64,000 nucleotides of DNA, taken from Wallemia ichthyophaga EXF-994. Its lineage: Eukaryota > Basidiomycota > Wallemiomycetes > Wallemiales > Wallemiaceae. Position 1 is the first letter of the stretch; each line of letters opens with the position of its first letter. The notes below the pieces were generated by a model, which had not been told where the DNA came from, searched no databases, and saw only the letters and a program-made list of their open reading frames with translations. Shown here piece after piece: positions 8,966 through 20,839 of this stretch. The translations under genes were made by a program, and so were the position numbers. The DNA lies in contig NW_008806276.1 of the NCBI RefSeq assembly GCF_000400465.1, positions 124,001 to 188,000 on the forward strand, written 5' to 3'.

Positions 8966-10020
8966 ATGCAAGATAAGACTGCAATCGTGTTTGTGCATGG
9001 GTGAGTGGGATGCTCCCTTCTAACAAGCACTCAATCACACCGAACAGCTTTAAAGGCGGCGTGGATACATTCGGAAGTCTACCGCAAGATATGGAGTGTT
9101 GGCTGGGCATGCAAACCGAGCTAGACAAATACACCTCAACAGTGTATCCTGCGTGGAAGACGTCTGGGAAGTTGGTGGGTTGATGGACGAGGTACTCAAA
9201 TACAATAACCCCAACACACTTGCAGGAAATCGCAGTAGACAATCTGCAAGCCTGGATGGCAGAGCAACAACTGCAAAACCAGTACACGGCCTTCGTACTA
9301 GTCGCGCATTCAATGGGTGGACTTCTCGCCTGCGACGTGTACCTCAAGTCCCTCCGAGAAGGAAACAGACTGAACATAAAGGCTGTTCTCAATCTCGACT
9401 GTCCCATGATTGGCTTACACCCACATGTATTCGCTAATACTACGAACGACTATTACAACAAGTTTAACAAAGTCAAAGATGTCGCAAGTGGCGCATCGGT
9501 GCTGATACCTTTTGTCGGTGCATTGTGGGGCGCGAATAAGTCTGATAAAAGCGGTGCCGAACAGAGAGATGAGCGAGAGAAAAAGGTTAAAGACAAGGAA
9601 CACAATGTACAACCTAACACAAACTACCTCAAACCGGCAGGCGCAGCTATAGCAGCTATATCTGCAGTAGGCGCAGGTGCTTACTTTGGGAGAGATAAGA
9701 TATTAGAGGCGTATCGAGCAGCAGCAGGTCTGACTACCGATCACTTGCTCTTTTTGTCAAACTTGTGGAACACGCGCAGCCTCAAAGAGCGCCTGGATAG
9801 CATGTCTAATGCACCTGTGGTATTCAAAAACTACTATACCCACCTTCCACATCTCAATGATAGGACTTTTTGTCTCATACCTGCTAAGCACAGCAGTTTC
9901 ATCAAGACTTCAAACTCCCTCGCCAACGATGAGATTAGCGCACATATTAACATGTTCAACGCTTCTTCTAACAGCAGCTACCATCAACTTCTCAAGCATC
10001 TTGTCGAGGATGCACTCTAA
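8966..10020 (+). CDS. Alpha/beta hydrolase, lipase-like
   Basis: A 318-residue predicted serine hydrolase assembled from 8966-9000, 9048-9174 and 9226-10020 (introns 47 and 51 nt; first join phase 2, second phase 0). Splicing restores the oxyanion-hole strand KTAIVFVHGFKGG, absent from the main open frame. The nucleophile elbow is FVLVAHSMGGLLACD (G/A-x-S-x-G type, Ser in HSMGG). A later LIPAKHSSFIK segment is a plausible catalytic-His region. Between them lies a charged low-complexity insert (KKVKDKEHN) followed by a hydrophobic AGAAIAAISAVGAGAY that could be a membrane anchor. The layout resembles fungal DUF676/PGAP1-like lipases, but substrate and location are unknown. The start ATG at 8966 begins an exon of only 35 nt, chosen because it supplies the HG motif. 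Confidence 0.75.
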
Positions 10021-10038
10021 CAAATATTTTACAACAAT

Positions 10039-13000
10039 CTATGACGACTTGATGCTATCAGTGTATTCTTCCAACATTTTCAGATCGTGGTACCGCGCCA
10101 CTGAGTTTATAACTTGGAGACGCCTTTTGAATGCTTCGCGTGATGTTGTCAGCTTCCAAGCACCAGAACAGTGACAATGTGCAGCTAAATCGGAAGATCC
10201 TGAGACGCGTTAGAGTAGCCAAGATAACATTTCAGCACCCACTAATCGTGCCACACTTGGAGCATTTGAGATCTTGCACGGCGAACCCAGCAACCAGCTT
10301 GTCTACAACACCTAACAGTGACAGCTCCACCTCCATCTTGTCCTGTGAGCGACCGCAGGAAGCACATGGCCATTCTTCTTCAAGAAGCTCTACATCACGC
10401 ACGAGGTCGAGATCCTGAACAAATGTACATGCTTTGCACACCACACCTGTCACCTTAAAGCTTTCACAAGGCGGCTTGAATTGGGCATCCTCGGAGCTGG
10501 AGATGGGTGTTAGCGGGACTCACAAGAAGTACGAATACACCCACAATTCTCGTACTTTCAATATATCCAGCAGGTTGCGTTTCAGTACTGTCACCTCAAT
10601 AGCAACATCTCTAGACAACCCTAACACAGTGCACACACTCTTAACAAATTCCAACGTTGGGTTCTTCATATTACCCTGTGAGCCTGGAAGGAGAGGGAAG
10701 ATAAACATGTTGGCCTCTTCGTTGTCTTCCACACCGCTCGCCAACTCCGTCGCCGCTTCCGACTGTTTGCGAGACATCTCGGTGACTATCTTGAGTAGTC
10801 TCCTAGTGATCACACGCGTGATCAAATTCCTCTCAAAGTCTATTTCTTGCTTTTTGTAATCATCAACCGCAACCTCGCCTCCTTCGTTAGCGATCGCTCG
10901 CAGTGGTTTTCTGTATTGTAGACCCATCTTGCGTTTCTCAGAATACATGGCGTAGATATACTCAGCTATGACTATATCAAAGTAGTTTTGCAAAGCTGGT
11001 GGGAGATACTGTGGGACGTTCCACTTCATATCGACATGGAACTCCTCAGGCGGAGAGGATGAATTTGGAGCGTGATTGACGACACCACCGAAATTGGACA
11101 GATCCATCCACACCAGATAGTCCCAGAAGTTTACCGTCGTAAGTGTAATGTGCTTGAACAATTCAGCCGAGGTTGTAGCCGAGAGAATGTACTGTGCGTA
11201 CGCGGCAGCTGAGCCAGCAGTTGGTTTCGATGTGAGGATGAAAATTCGTCCAAAGTCCGCATAAACTATACCTGAACCAAGTCTCTTGATTTCCGCTAAA
11301 AGCTGCAAGAATACTTTCTTCATTAGTCCTCGCAGGAAGCGATGAATACCTGGATCGAAGAGTCGTGACACTGGTGAAGAGATCCACCTGAGCAAATGAT
11401 CAACCAATAAATGTCCAAATGCACTCTGTCCGTCAGCTGACTTTGCCTTATCTAGATACCAGCTTTTGACCATCGACTTGAGAATGGAGAAGACCTGCGA
11501 TGACACGACAGCCTCTCCCAACGTGACAGAAGCTTTGGCCTGCCCTTTTGTATACTCATCTATGGTGTGTGATGTACTGTCAAAGACAGTAGCTGCAGAT
11601 CCTGCACCTTCCATCTCATTTACAAGCGACGACTGAAGGATAGAGTTGACGGCAATATCTCGCAACTCAACTTCAAGTACGACGTTTGAAAATGTGCCAG
11701 GGTTTGAGAACTCTTCAGGCCCACCGCCTTCGTCTGCAAATTGTTGAGGAGGCACATCCTGTTCACGTCCACCGAGATCAGGCTTCGACGAATGAGACCA
11801 CCAAAGTAGGATATCACTTTTAATTAATCGCCTAGCAAACGATATGTCAGACAGCTGTATAGGGGCGTCCCTCTCTATGTTACCAACAGGGACGTCATAA
11901 TGCTTAGCCAGCCCGATCCTCTCGTGAATCCAAGCCGACATACGGAAGTACATACCAATCATCCTCTTAGATATCTTCGGCAGCCACATCAGACTCTCGT
12001 CGATACTCAAATCTTTGCGGGACGTGGGCACTGCAATGACAGGGTAATTGTTTAGTCCGTCACCAAATTGAGAGAAGTAGGATTGCGATTGGGGCGAGTT
12101 TAGGACAACAATTGTAGGACCTTGCCTCTGACCACCAAGGGTATTGAGATATCTGAACATGTTCTTGACAGCAGACTGTTCGCCACCGTGGAAAGTAACT
12201 TCAAAAGACATTTCAGAACTATACTCAAATGCCTCGTCGTTCTCCTCAGATTTACGGGATAGATAACTTTCATAACTCTGTCCATAGACCTTGTCCAAAT
12301 TTGGCAGCTGTGGACGCGTCCTACTGGATGAATCCACAATAAATATCTTGCATTCACCATCTGGAGAGAAGACACTATATATGTGGCGGCGATCTACGTA
12401 AGCGTGGAACATGTAGATGTACCGCAGCTGGTTGAAGTTTTGCAGATAGGTTTTAGAATTTTGAGCTGCATTGGAGAGCTCCACTAATTCGAAACCGCGG
12501 TCAAGACCCTTGCTTAGTCCACCAGTTGATGCTTTCGAAAGTGCGCACTTTGATCCCAGCCTGATCAACGCACGATCAATAAGTGGTACCTGAATTTTGC
12601 GTTAATGTGAACAGTCAGTGAGGTACTACATCCAACCCACCTGCATCTCGTAGACACTGTCAACATTTATGTTACTCGTCAGATTCTTGAAGTGAGACTC
12701 ATTGTCGACGTAGAGTCGCTCAGGGACAGTCAACTTGAAAAGATTGAGACATGGTTGGTCACGTGGCAAGCTTCTCACGACCCTCTCAGCCATATACTCT
12801 TCCGCAAATTCACCTTCACCAGGTGCATTTTTGAGGTTGAGATAGAACTCCCTCGGTATCCTCAAGCGGACTTGTTGGAAATTACCGCCAAGGCTTAACC
12901 ACAACCTGAATTCACCAGGTCTAACGGAGGGATAGATTTGCACTATATCCCAAGCACTCCCACTAAATCCAACAGAGCGGTCTTGGAACATACCAAGAGC

Positions 13001-16000
13001 AGTCTGACGCGAAACGCCTGCTTGATTCCTCGAAGCCTTCGATCCATGCTTCCTCTTATATGCCCTCTGCAACTTCCAACGCTTACGCATTACTCTAATG
13101 AATGCACTGTAATCCTCATCGGCATCTGGGACAGGGATGGACATGACTCTCTCATACTCTTCCTCCTCGAGCTGCTGACGGTTTTTCTTGCGCACTGCTG
13201 CCTGCTTCGGTTTGCCATTGACAGATGGACCGATGCCCAAGTCCTCCATGTCCTGGTTAACCTCTCTCTGCTTCTCGAACATATCAGTCAGCTTGTGCTG
13301 TCTGAATTTGTCATCCGAATTCGCTATTCTCTTGTAGAGCCAATCCGGGTGAGCGATGCGTGGGACTGGGTTGGGTATCTTCTGCAGGGCTGCTGGAATA
13401 GTGATAATTTTTTGAACAACTGAACCGAATCTCTCAATATAGTAATCCCAATCGAGAATGCTTCTAATATCAAAGTCAGTCAGACTGTTATCCTTCAGCC
13501 ATTTACGCAGATAGTGAGATTTGATAGACTGTTCAGCAGTGAAGATGGTAACCGGTACAGCTCTTTCAGTAACAGGAGCACCGAATGGTTTGGCAGAAAT
13601 AATGTATCGACAACTAAGACCCTTATCTTTGACCATCTGCTCACCCAAGAACTCTGCAAGTCTGCGAGCTGTTGATATGGAGGTGGATTTCTGACCCTCG
13701 TACTCGGCAAGTGTTTTACTCATTGATCGATTCTCGGAAATCAGTTCAACTAGCTCCTCATCAGATAAAGTGGAACCTTTACCGAAGAGAATATCCAGCC
13801 ATTGGTCCGCAACTTTGGCGACAGCATCGTAGCACTCCTTTGTCGTCGATCCTAACAAAAATTTACTGAAAATTTCGCTTTGGAAGAATTTGATGAGCTG
13901 CAGTTCACCCCTGCGCTTCACTTCGAATCCCTTTAATTCTGCTAAAGAACCGTCCTCTTCGAACACCGCGTATCGCTTCTTCAGCAGCTTATCTTCTTCT
14001 TTGGAGGCAGGTAAGATCATCGCACGATATGGTCCATCCAATTCGAAGAAAATACTATTCTCCGAATGCATTTCATACTCCCCTTTGTCCTTGTTGGTGA
14101 GAGTGTGGTATTGGTCGTTGGTGAATTTTCCGTGGACAAGGTGATTAAGCATAACACATGGGTAAGAGAAGCCCATGGTTTTGCCGCCCTTAAGAGTGAA
14201 TTTAAAGTTTTCAGGAAAGCAGCCTGGAAGCATACACCAAATACCGTCAGTATCTAATTCAAGCGGTCTGCCAATCTGTTCGACGAGCTGACGAGCCATC
14301 TGGATGATAGTCGCACCAGTCAAGCAAGTTATACCTGCCATCTCCATAGAATACCATCTCGCACCTTTACGCATGACATAACCGTAGAAAGAGTTAAGAA
14401 TGCACTTGTGGGCGAGTTGAAGGGAGTCGTAAAGAGTTATCATATTCTTAGCCTCAACTGAGGCAGACAAACTGCCCTCTTCATTTGCATTGTCTAATTT
14501 ACCTTTCCACTGCTTGTGAAAACCTTTGTACTCATACCGTCTATCGCGAAACGCCCTAACTGTGTCAATGTAGAACGGGTTTTCGCGCTGACAGATTATA
14601 GCTTCACGGTTGATGATTTTGGTATCGTGTGTTTTGCGATAAACCTTCCTCGAGTAATCCCCAAGACGCTTCTGTATTAGAGCGGACTGTTCAGTAGGCG
14701 AGAGCTCGACAAAGCGTCTCTTGGGCGCACCTATCTGACGACCAGGGAAAGACTCCGATTCGAGTGCGTGTCTAATCATATTGTACTCATCTCGCTTTGC
14801 AGGGAAAAATTCACCACGCCAAGCCCATGTCAAACGCCTATCACACTGCTTATCGGGGGTGTTGTAGTCACATGCTGCGCACATTCCCTCATCAACCACG
14901 GCATCTGGCTGTAGCCTGTTTGACAACATGATCTAAGAGAAGGTGTGTTAGCATGTGTGTAAGACATACTACTCACTCACATTCGGATACATGGCAGCAA
15001 CGTCAAGATGGTAGATCAACGGTGGATCTTGTCTGACGGGATTATCACGAAGATTCTCCAAAACCCCCTTGATCTCATTCTTGACTTGCTCGTAATTCTC
15101 CACATCCTCCAACCTCTTCTTCTCCTCGACGACAATGGAGAACTGGAGTGCGTTGTCGAGGTCATCAATGAGCTGAGGCGAGGAGAATGAGTGTCATCGC
15201 CACCGAATCAAACAAATCCTACTAACCTGCTGAATAGCCTTGGGGACAATCTTGAAATCAGTAGCTATGTCATTCCTGAACACACCAGCTTCCAACGCTT
15301 CGACGTGACCACCGACATAAGTCTCTGACGACAGCAGATGTCCTTCATACATACTGCCTTGTGGGTCGACGTGTCTGTTGGGCATTATGACGCCAGCACT
15401 GTAAGCCTCGACCATGAGCAGAGTTTCACAGAGCGTGCCAGAACCCTTGCGAAGGACATCGTCGGGGTTGAGAGGTATAATGTTGCAGAGGGAGAAGACG
15501 AAACTGAGAGAGCGTTAGTGTGAGGTGATGAAAGGAGAAAGTGAAACTGACGGATGGATATATTTCATGTAGAGGTAGTAAGTAGCTACGGCGTCAGACA
15601 CCGAATACTGAGCGAGCACTTGCGGCTGCTCAATGGCGTATCTAGAAAAAAGGGTGAGTGGTGTATTCAAAGTTGAGCCTGAGAAAACCTACGGTGTCAT
15701 GAGCTCTGGATCAAGTTCAATGGGGTTGTAGCCGAGTTTGGCAACAGTGACAGCTTTGAGACCGTGACTACCCTGGGGGAGATAGGAATCCCGCTTCACC
15801 CATCTGAAACAATCCATGTGTGAACAAGTTGCACTTTTATACTCATCCTCATTGTCCCTCTCGAAACCTGTCTCGGCGTAGAGACTCAAACCATTTGCAG
15901 TGGCGCGAGCATCGACGTAAGGAAAATCGAAGAAATCACCGTTGTAAGTAGCCATGACGGTGGGTTGAACCTGTCTGATGTGCTCGAAGAAGCGTTTCAA

Positions 16001-17063
16001 GACACCAGCCTCATCGGGCTCGTTGAAGATTGAGAAAGGGCCATCGTACTCGTCTTTGGGAGTGTAGTCGAAATCGTGGATGTCTTCAGAGACAATTTCG
16101 CGGTTGGTGATGAGGTATCCCTGGCCGTCTACCATATAAGAGATCATCATGATGGGATCGACGGCGCTGTCTGGGAACTTAAGAGGCGCCTTACACGTTT
16201 CAATATCATACGCCATGACGACTGGTTCAGCGCGCTTAACACGGTGTTCAACTTTTTCCAGTTTTATTTTGCCCTCGCTTGCTGAGACGGTGTACCACAT
16301 ACCAACTCGTATACCTAGCAGAGAGTGAGCTGGGGAGAGTGAAAAAGAGGGAATGCCCACCTAAATCAGTTGCAACGCGTAAGTAATATGGTACGTCATA
16401 CTCGCGTGCGTCTACGATTAACTGCGAGGGATCTTCTTTGCTTTTAGCGTCGTTTCCGGAGTTTTCAAGGGTGATATCTTGGTCAGCAGAAGCGACGACG
16501 TCAGCGTACGCATCGACGGCAGATCTCTTCTCGGCATTTGATTGAGCAAGCGGGAGAACTTCTCTGCGAATGGTGAGGAGGTCTTGAACGTTCCTGAATT
16601 TAAGCTGTAGATAAACTTTCGGGAGGCTGAGGAGGTGGTTGGGTGCCTTAAGATCGTCCTTGTAAATGCGTTCAATCTTATAGATAAGCGATTCAAACCG
16701 CCGTAAAAGCCATTCTTCGACAGCAGCTTCTGTGCCTGGCTTGCAAGATAAATAGAAATAAGGCTCGTAGGTTATCGTAGATTTAAACATTCCGCCATCG
16801 TCCTCGAGGAAGTAAAAGTCAACGGCTGCTTTTCCACCAATGTAGTCGTCATCTTCGATGAGCGTGGGGTGCATATTCACCAGCCACGCCTCCCGCGCTC
16901 CTCCCTCCTCAAATCTGGAGAATCCTAGCCTGGCGTCGAGATGGTCGCTTTCTTTGATTTTATCGAATTTAGCGGCAAGTAGCTGACGTTCGTCGACGAT
17001 CTTTGGTGCCGATGGTTCTTTGCGGCCTGTGCCTGCTTTTTTAAATTTCGTACGGCTGCTCAT
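10039..17063 (-). CDS. POL2: DNA polymerase epsilon catalytic subunit
   Basis: Leading-strand replicative polymerase with 3'-5' exonuclease, 2211 residues against 2222 in yeast. Nine exons: 17063-16361, 16314-15693, 15641-15552, 15503-15227, 15172-14981, 14932-12641, 12589-10545, 10496-10243 and 10199-10039. Introns are 43-54 nt and all phases close. Exonuclease motifs: YDIET (Asp about residue 271), YNGDFFDFP, and [11 protein letters not shown]. Polymerase motifs: LDVAAMYPN (A), [12 protein letters not shown] (B) and LDTDGIW (C), the epsilon-specific form. The cysteines of the catalytic-domain Fe-S site are visible in [13 protein letters not shown]. The C-terminal half is the inactive second polymerase module. 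It ends in CysA (CKACTF..CASC) and CysB ([17 protein letters not shown]), the latter made by the last splice. The CysA-proximal exon uses a 48-nt intron restoring REFSEDAQF. A GACGCGCGC stretch about 40 bp upstream resembles an MCB cell-cycle site. It is divergent from MEF2. Confidence 0.97.
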
Positions 17064-17289
17064 GGCTGTTGTTAGCCTGAGTCGCGTACTTGTATCTCAG
17101 AAAGACGCGCGCGAGGCTAATTTTACAGAGGCGGTGATATTGATTCTATTTAGTAATTGATGTGTGCTGTACATTTTAAAGTTTATATAAAACACACAGC
17201 CGAAGCCACACACATGCAAAATTCAGAAAAAGTGAAAATTCTCACCAAATGACCTCATACAATCATTCTGCCTTCTCTCGTCCATCACG

Positions 17290-19656
17290 ATGATAGTGCG
17301 AGCGGGAGTGCGATTGCGATTGCAGCGGCAGCGGTGGACAAGCAGGAGCACACCACGCACCTCTTTTACGCGCACGCTAAGCAGTGCATCCTGGAGCGAC
17401 ACCCGGCGTACGCGCAACATAGGCATAATGGCGCATATAGACGGTGGCAAGACGACGCTCACGGAGTCGCTTCTGCACGCTACGGGTCACCTCAAGCACC
17501 GCGGCAACGTCGACGAGGGTACAACAACGACAGACTTCCTCCCTGCAGAACGCGAGCGCGGTATTACCATACAGAGTGCGTCGATCCCTCTGCAATGGCG
17601 TGACCACCGCATTAACCTCATCGACACACCCGGACACGCAGATTTCGCGATAGAGGTCGAGCGTGCAGTACGCGTGCTTGATGGCGGGATTGTCGTGCTC
17701 GACGGCGTGGAGGGCGTGGAAGCGCAGACTATGGGCGTGTGGGCGCAATGTCGCAGATACTCTCTCCACCCGCTTCTCCTCTTCGTCAACAAGATGGATA
17801 GAGTAGGCGCCGATTACAGACATTCGATTGAGAGCACTATAAGGAAAATGCATAGGAGACCCCTCGTGCTGCAGCTGCCGATTTATAGCAATGGCGTTGG
17901 CGGTGATGCCTTTGTTGGCGTCGTCGACGTCCTCGGCGATGCTCCGATAAACACACCCCAAGATATCCTCGATCAGCGCTCTTTAGCTCGCAATTGCCTC
18001 ATAGAAACCCTCTGTGAAGTCGACAGTAGCCTCCTCGACACTTACCTTGCCGTGGAGGACTATAGCAGGGTGAGTGATGCCGATATTCACTCCGCCTTGC
18101 GCCGGAATGTCCTTACTGGGGAGGTCCTGCCCGTGTTGTGTGGCTCAGCGCTCAAGAACATCTCCATAGACAGCATCCTCGATTCAATCATTACCTATAT
18201 TCCTTCCCCACTAGACGTTCCTGCGCCGCGGACGACCGGCGGCCACAGCATTGGCAGTATCGGGGGTAGCAATAGCGCAGTGAACAGCGCAAACAAATCA
18301 CAAACCACGCAAACCACACAGCTCTCACAAAGCACACTAGCCATGGCATTCAAAGTAGTCCACGATGCCAAAAAGGGCTGGCTAACATGGGTGCGAGTGT
18401 ATGGGGGTGTCCTAACGCGTCAAGGTGTACTATGGAACAGTTCGCGGGGGGTAAAAGAGCGCGTAAACCGGTTGCTAGTGATGAGTGCGGACGATCAAGC
18501 GGAGATCGACGCATTACACCCAGGTCAAATAGGGGTGATACTAGGTTGCAAGAGCACGCGAACGGGTGACACGCTTACAGAAGCGCGCGACACGTCGCTG
18601 CGTAATGTCACACTGCAAAACATAGCCATCCCCCCACCCGTGTTCAGTGTTGCGATAGAGCCCGAGTCCCTGTCAGATGAAGCAGGCGTGGTAGAGGCGC
18701 TGCGCAGTCTCGTCCGCACTGATCCCTCGCTCGTCGTTAGCGAGGCCAGCGAGAGTATCGCGGCGGGTGGTGATGGTCAGACCCTCCTCAGCGGGTTGGG
18801 TGAGCTACATCTGGAGATTAGCTATGCTCGCCTGCGTGAGGAATTTGGCGTTCGTTGCCGTATGGGGCCCATGCGCGTCGGCTTTCTCGAAACCCTCCCG
18901 CTAGATGCACACGCTGTGCGTCAAGAGGACTACGCTCGCGAGGTGAGCAGGAAACATACACAGGCCGGTGTTACAGTGAGTGTGCGGCGGAGAGAGGATG
19001 TGGAGGGTGAGAGTGAGAAAGTACACAACGCACACAACGCAGACAACGTGATCGTGTTCAACACCCCACACACACAGCTCGCACCAGAGTACGAGGAGGC
19101 GGTCAAGAGCGGTGTGATGGCAGGCACGGCTCGTGGACCGCTGCAAGGGCATCCTGTGCGGGGGCTGCACATTACCATCACAGATATACGTCTCCTCGAC
19201 AAAGACCAGTCGCCAAGTTCGGCACTAACGGCGGCTGTTTCGCTTGCTGTTATCAAAGCTGTACGCACAGCTTCGACGGTGGTGATAGAGCCGCTGATGC
19301 AAGTGGATATCATAGCACACGAGGGAGATGTGGGCAGAGTGATTAGCGATCTCACCTCGCTGAGGAATGGAGTGGTTGTGTCGATGGAGGAGGATATGCA
19401 TGGCGCAAACTCAGACGCACACGCTCACACTGACACTCGCACCTCAGTTTACATTCCCCCTCCCACACAGGCTTCCACACGCTCCTTCGAGAGCGGTGAT
19501 AAGGGCGCGCGGATGGTCGTGCAAGCTCATGTGCCCCTCACCAATATGATAGCTTACTCGAGCAACCTCAATGCACTCAGTGGTGGCAGCGGGACTTTCT
19601 CGATGAAGGTGTGTGGCTGGAAGGAGACGAGTGGGGCGGTGGCAGCGACGTTGTGA
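17290..19656 (+). CDS. MEF2: Mitochondrial elongation factor G2 (ribosome release)
   Basis: Mitochondrial translational GTPase of the EF-G2/RRF2mt type, which splits ribosomes with recycling factor. Intronless, 788 residues. The N-terminus is Arg/Ser/Thr-rich without acids (about 35 residues), as expected for a mitochondrial presequence. G1 reads MAHIDGGKTTLTES, with Gly where EF-G proteins usually have Ala. G2 is ERGITIQS, G3 DTPGHADF and G4 VNKMD. A low-complexity Ser/Asn/Gln/Thr insert (around residues 315-345) separates the G domain from domain II. Domains III-V follow, with EPESLSDEAGVVEALRSL, GLGELHLEI and near the end a conserved VPLTNMIAYSSNLNALSGG. The gene is GC-rich relative to its neighbours and carries long spurious antisense frames. 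Assignment to MEF2 rather than MEF1 rests on overall divergence and should be regarded as likely. Confidence 0.85.
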   Translation: MIVRAGVRLRLQRQRWTSRSTPRTSFTRTLSSASWSDTRRTRNIGIMAHIDGGKTTLTESLLHATGHLKHRGNVDEGTTTTDFLPAERERGITIQSASIPLQWRDHRINLIDTPGHADFAIEVERAVRVLDGGIVVLDGVEGVEAQTMGVWAQCRRYSLHPLLLFVNKMDRVGADYRHSIESTIRKMHRRPLVLQLPIYSNGVGGDAFVGVVDVLGDAPINTPQDILDQRSLARNCLIETLCEVDSSLLDTYLAVEDYSRVSDADIHSALRRNVLTGEVLPVLCGSALKNISIDSILDSIITYIPSPLDVPAPRTTGGHSIGSIGGSNSAVNSANKSQTTQTTQLSQSTLAMAFKVVHDAKKGWLTWVRVYGGVLTRQGVLWNSSRGVKERVNRLLVMSADDQAEIDALHPGQIGVILGCKSTRTGDTLTEARDTSLRNVTLQNIAIPPPVFSVAIEPESLSDEAGVVEALRSLVRTDPSLVVSEASESIAAGGDGQTLLSGLGELHLEISYARLREEFGVRCRMGPMRVGFLETLPLDAHAVRQEDYAREVSRKHTQAGVTVSVRRREDVEGESEKVHNAHNADNVIVFNTPHTQLAPEYEEAVKSGVMAGTARGPLQGHPVRGLHITITDIRLLDKDQSPSSALTAAVSLAVIKAVRTASTVVIEPLMQVDIIAHEGDVGRVISDLTSLRNGVVVSMEEDMHGANSDAHAHTDTRTSVYIPPPTQASTRSFESGDKGARMVVQAHVPLTNMIAYSSNLNALSGGSGTFSMKVCGWKETSGAVAATL

Positions 19657-19766
19657 TATTTAATTGTAAAACGCATGCATAGACTGAACTTGAAAGGAGT
19701 GTGGATGGAATAATGCAGTAAATATCAGACATGAAACATGAGTCAAAAGCCAAGAGAAATGAGACA

Positions 19767-20577
19767 TCAGACATCCGCCGACATGTCAATTTCGACTTTC
19801 TGACCAGGTTCAAATGCAGGCAGGCCTAGAGGAGAATGTTAGAGTGATTCAAGGAAATGATGGAAACTGACCAGCATATGGACAGGAAGCACACCTGAAA
19901 GCGTCTCCGAGGTAGCAGCTGCCGCAGCTAGAAGTGGCACCTTTAGCTTGGGCGTCTTGTACGCTGTTGAAAGTTTTCTTGAGGTCAGTCGAAGTGTCGA
20001 TGTTCACCTGGGACTGATTCGCGAGCTCCTCCTTCAAACCACAGCTGCAGTCAGCACACGCTCTTCTCTTCTTGGTAGTGGGGCAAGAGAGAGGGGTAGC
20101 AGGAGCAGCCTTGTCCTCTTGGGTGAGTAACTGGGAAGGATCGATCGGTGGGGCGGATTCAAAGTTCCAAAGTGACTTGGATGGCTTCTGAGAGCGGTTG
20201 AGGGAGAGGGAGACGGCGGGAGTGTGTGCTGGCTTGGTGGTTGTGGTTGTGGATGACTGCTCGCTGTTGACTGGAGCGGTGTAACCCGTCAAGATGAGCT
20301 GGGAAGACAGCGTGGGTGGTGTGAGCTTGTGGATCGTGAGATTGCCGTTCGGAGCCAGTGCCTGGAAAAGGAGCAGGAACAACTGATCCGAGTTTATCGC
20401 GGCATAATCATCCTCCGTGATTGATAGATTTACCTGATCGAAGCTGTTCGCCGGTAGCTCGTAGCCACCCTCCAAAATTCTATCATAAACTAAGTTGAGA
20501 GCCGCTTTGTTTTCCTCCACTAGCTTGAGATATTCCTCAGACTTTAAACTTCCAACGAGGAGATGGGCGTTTGTCAT
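19767..20577 (-). CDS. DRE2: Cytosolic Fe-S cluster assembly factor (anamorsin)
   Basis: Electron-transfer protein of the cytosolic iron-sulfur assembly pathway, partner of the diflavin reductase Tah18. Exons 20577-19872 and 19825-19767 (intron 46 nt, GTCAGT donor, phase 1), 254 residues. The N-terminus is a degenerate methyltransferase-like domain ([21 protein letters not shown]). A Ser/Thr-rich linker leads to the two cluster sites. The first is Cys-x8-Cys-x2-Cys-x-Cys ([10 protein letters not shown]). The second is Cys-x2-Cys-x7-Cys-x2-Cys ([15 protein letters not shown]). The last exon supplies the conserved end [13 protein letters not shown], without which the protein would stop early in PYAG plus intron readthrough. 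All cluster ligands are present. Confidence 0.95.
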
Positions 20578-20839
20578 CTTGATCGTTCGTAAGCAAGATG
20601 TTCAGATAAGAATATGCAGCTCGATATGTAGACATATATCCTAGATAACATTACATCGTTCATTACTCCCCATTCAATTCCGCCCTGCTTCTGATTTCAG
20701 TCTATGCAAATTTTCATTGATTACAAAACAGCCAAAGGGGGATTTGAGAAGCGGAGAATGTACTTATGCCATGGATCAATCTGAAATGATACGCATAAAG
20801 TGTATCCGGTGAAATTAGAATTTCGAGTCCCTTGCGAGA

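Noticed and set aside
10470-10545. A 27-nt intron (GTGAGT donor at about 10523) near the POL2 C-terminus
   Set aside because: It keeps the frame but adds non-conserved residues. The GTGGGT donor at 10544 gives a normal 48-nt intron and the conserved REFSEDAQF.
17377-17961. 194-codon minus-strand frame
   Set aside because: Antisense to the conserved G domain of MEF2; Cys/His/Arg-rich composition of a GC-rich shadow.
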